This document shows, in pieces, positions 61,859 through 64,000 of a DNA stretch of 64,000 nt (position 1 is the stretch's first letter; each line of letters opens with the position of its first letter). Source of the DNA: Diphasiastrum complanatum (Eukaryota; Streptophyta; Lycopodiopsida; Lycopodiales; Lycopodiaceae). Below the pieces are notes generated by a model, which worked only from the letters and a program-made list of their open reading frames with translations, was not told the DNA's origin and ran no database searches. Location: the NCBI GenBank assembly GCA_029204225.1, contig CM055104.1:41125912-41189911 (forward strand). Reading direction: 5' to 3'. The position numbers and the translations under genes were made by a program.

Positions 61859-64000
61859 CTATTCGTAATACCGCCAAAGACGACCACCGTTGACAACAAT
61901 GTCTAGGAGTATTTCGTCAAGTGTTTGCAACTGGACTGCACCATTAGGAAAGATTTTATTAATAGCATACGGTCCCTCACTTTGGAATTTCAATTTGTCG
62001 GGGTGCTTCTTTGATGTATAAAGAAGTACCTGGTCACCTAAGTGTAGATCTTTATTTCGTAAGTGACGGTCATGCCAGGCCTTTTGCCGTCGTTTGTTAA
62101 CCAGTTGTGCGTGGTAAGATATAAGTCTTGTCTCACTAGGCTAACGTAAATAGCCTAGTTTTGACTTGTTGTTCAATTGTAGCTTTTTCACAGAGATCTT
62201 CCATGACTCTTAGTGAAGGGACTAAGAATTCTACGAGCATTACCCGCCTCTTGACCATATACTAGGTGAAAGGGGTAACCCACCTAGTGGCTTTCTTCGG
62301 GGTGGTGCGGTAAGCCCAGATAGCTGAAAAAAGTTTTGTTTCCCAATCAGAATGACTGGTTTCCAACTATCTTTGTCAAAATTTTACATATTGTCTTGTT
62401 AGTTGATTCGGCCTGGCCATTACATCTAGGATAGTGTACTCTTTCTGTGAACGACAAGGTAATGGCATAGTAAATTATCAATGACAACATTTAAAAAATG
62501 CGTGTCGCGATCACTAACTAGCTCTATAGGGCAGCCAATACGTGTAATAATGTTTTCATAAAGAAAACGCTCGACAATTTTTGCGTTGGCATCCTTCGTT
62601 GCTCGAGCCTCAACCCACTTAGTGGCGTAATCTCTGGCTATGAGGATGTAACGAGCTTGGGTATATTCTGCTGCTGGACTGATGGGTTCAACAAAGTCAA
62701 TTCCCCACTTATGGAAGGCTTCGCCTTCTGTAATGGGAGTCAGTAGTGTGAAGTCTGCTTTGGTATTTTTTCTTGGCTCGTTGACAGATATCACACGTTT
62801 TAATAACAGCAAATGTGTCTTTAAACAAATATGGCCACCACAATTCCTGCTCGAGAGTATAATCTTAGCTATGGCTTTAGCAGAGAAATGGCCACCGCCA
62901 ATACCCTCATGAGCCTGAGATATGATAGGTCGTATCTTAGATTCATAAGCGCATCGTCGGATAATACCGTCACATCCCGTTTGTAAAGTGGTCCCGACTA
63001 TTATTTGAAAGGGCGCCGCTTTAAGCAAAATTTTCTTTTTGCCACCGTACTCAGGCCTTCTTTGAGTCTGTATGTTGTGAGGAACTGAGTGATCTCCTCA
63101 ACCCATAAGGGTGTAGCATCAATCTGAAAAAGGCATGCATCAGGGAGATCATCGTTGACTGGTGCAGTTGTTTTTTCAGCATTAGGTAGCCGGGAAAGGT
63201 GATCCGCCATGAAATGTTGGGTCCCTTTCCCTGAACGACTATGCGAAAATTAAATTCCTCTAATATCAACAACCATCGAGGCTATACGTCCCATTTTACA
63301 GGAATTTATTAACGATATATAATAGGGCTTGATGGTCGGTGTAGAATGCAAAGGTTTGGCCTTATAAATAATGTATTAGTTGTTGTACAATATAGACCAT
63401 CGCTAATTGCTTCTCGTTCAGTGGTTGTATAGTTTACTTCAACATGCACCAGTTTGCCTGCTCAAGAAACGTATTGGAAAATCCTTGTCATACTCGTCCG
63501 GTTGCGCAAGAAGACCTCCAATGGCATACCTTACTTGTGTCAAGTATGCAAATGGAATTCTTTGTATAGTCTAGCGAGCGAAGTATGGGTGCCGTGGTAA
63601 GGGCTGTTTTTCAACCCAAAGGCTTTAATTTCGTTCTTTGGGTCCAGCGAGGATCTACCCACAACTAGATTTGGGTTGTTAAAGGCAAGGAAAAATGGTC
63701 TTTCTTCGTAACCGCATTAAGGTTCTTGAGAGTATGACAGATACAACAGTTTGGTTGTTTTTCTTGGGGACAACCACAATGGGTGGACATCTAATCAGTA
63801 TTGTTGGACTTCATAAATGAAGCCAGCAGTCCAACAATTTCTTAATATCTTCATCGATTCTTTTGTGATTGACGAGGTTAACTTCTATAAGGTTTAGCCC
63901 GAATTAGGCTTAGCGTTGTCTTCCAAAGGAATCGTATGAACCACTACTTCAAGTGAAATTCCTTTCATTTCTGCACAGTTCCATGCAAATACATCCCTGT
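61859..64000 (-). pseudogene. Ty3/gypsy pol (RT remnant, RNase H, integrase), runs off window
   Basis: Minus strand, entering from the right edge. RT pieces such as PPIVVVPKKNNQTVV occur near 63,770, but the YxDD core is missing, apparently deleted, because RNase-H-proximal sequence (AIGGLLAQPDEYDKDFPIRF, near 63,500) follows soon after. RNase H and connection parts read ADHLSRLPNAEK (63,180) and QIDATPLWVEEITQFL. Integrase (62,426-63,028) shows HKWGIDFVEPISPAAEYTQA, IARDYATKWVEA and LVSDRDTHFLN, with the third catalytic residue lost in a frameshift. The C-terminal GPY/F module (SEGPYAINKIFPNGAVQL) is at about 61,880-61,990 and the stop is at 61,859. Several stops and frameshifts make it inactive. 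Confidence 0.88.

Overview
The window looks like nuclear DNA of a land plant with a large, repeat-choked genome. The reasons are degenerate Ty1/copia and Ty3/gypsy retrotransposons with plant-type tRNA primer sites, a Helitron-type Pif1 helicase, introns with GT..AG borders, long (GA)n microsatellites, and no bacterial gene organisation. I cannot fix the lineage; a seed-free plant or another large-genome plant is a guess. I see no clearly intact host gene, no tRNA or rRNA gene and no CRISPR array. Almost every coding region is a broken mobile-element relic.

Layout. 1-2.4 kb: nothing recognised. 2.4-5.9 kb (minus): a decayed Helitron-like unit with a Rep N-terminal piece (catalytic core lost), a Pif1 helicase and a GIY-YIG nuclease ORF. 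5.9-7.8 kb: a gutted Ty3/gypsy remnant (plus) joined to a copia gag (minus). 8.2-21.7 kb: a tandem duplication (unit A 6.2 kb, unit B 7.3 kb) carrying a gag-only LTR element with three variant zinc knuckles, GA arrays, minisatellites and a nested 590-bp duplication. 21.7-31.3 kb: GA and TA microsatellites, an 18-bp minisatellite, Helitron-like hairpin ends, and two large foldbacks.

31.4-39.9 kb is the most unusual region. Two decayed copies of a minus-strand gene encode a histone H3/CENH3-like domain followed in frame by a Ulp1-like (C48) cysteine protease with introns. Divergent from copy 2 lies an unrecognised plus-strand multi-exon gene. The roughly 850-bp space between them holds nine copies of a 16-bp motif in largely alternating orientation and nine CACGTG boxes. 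Converging from the right is a multi-exon gene that looks like an RNase-H-fold (DDE-type) transposase. Together they may be one large, undescribed DNA transposon, now silenced and peppered with stops explainable by C-to-T change; that grouping is inference.

40-64 kb: fragments of copia and gypsy elements, a possible TRIM (43.3 kb), and a clear nest. A gypsy element (gag at 59.2-59.9 kb; protease/RT at 46.7-47.7 kb) is split by a minus-strand copia (47.7-59.2 kb). That copia is itself split by a plus-strand copia-like element (48,332-53,727) with 654-bp LTRs and a perfect GCGCT target duplication. The right end holds an LTR and perfect tRNA-Met primer site (60.75 kb), a minisatellite, and a minus-strand gypsy pol running off the window.
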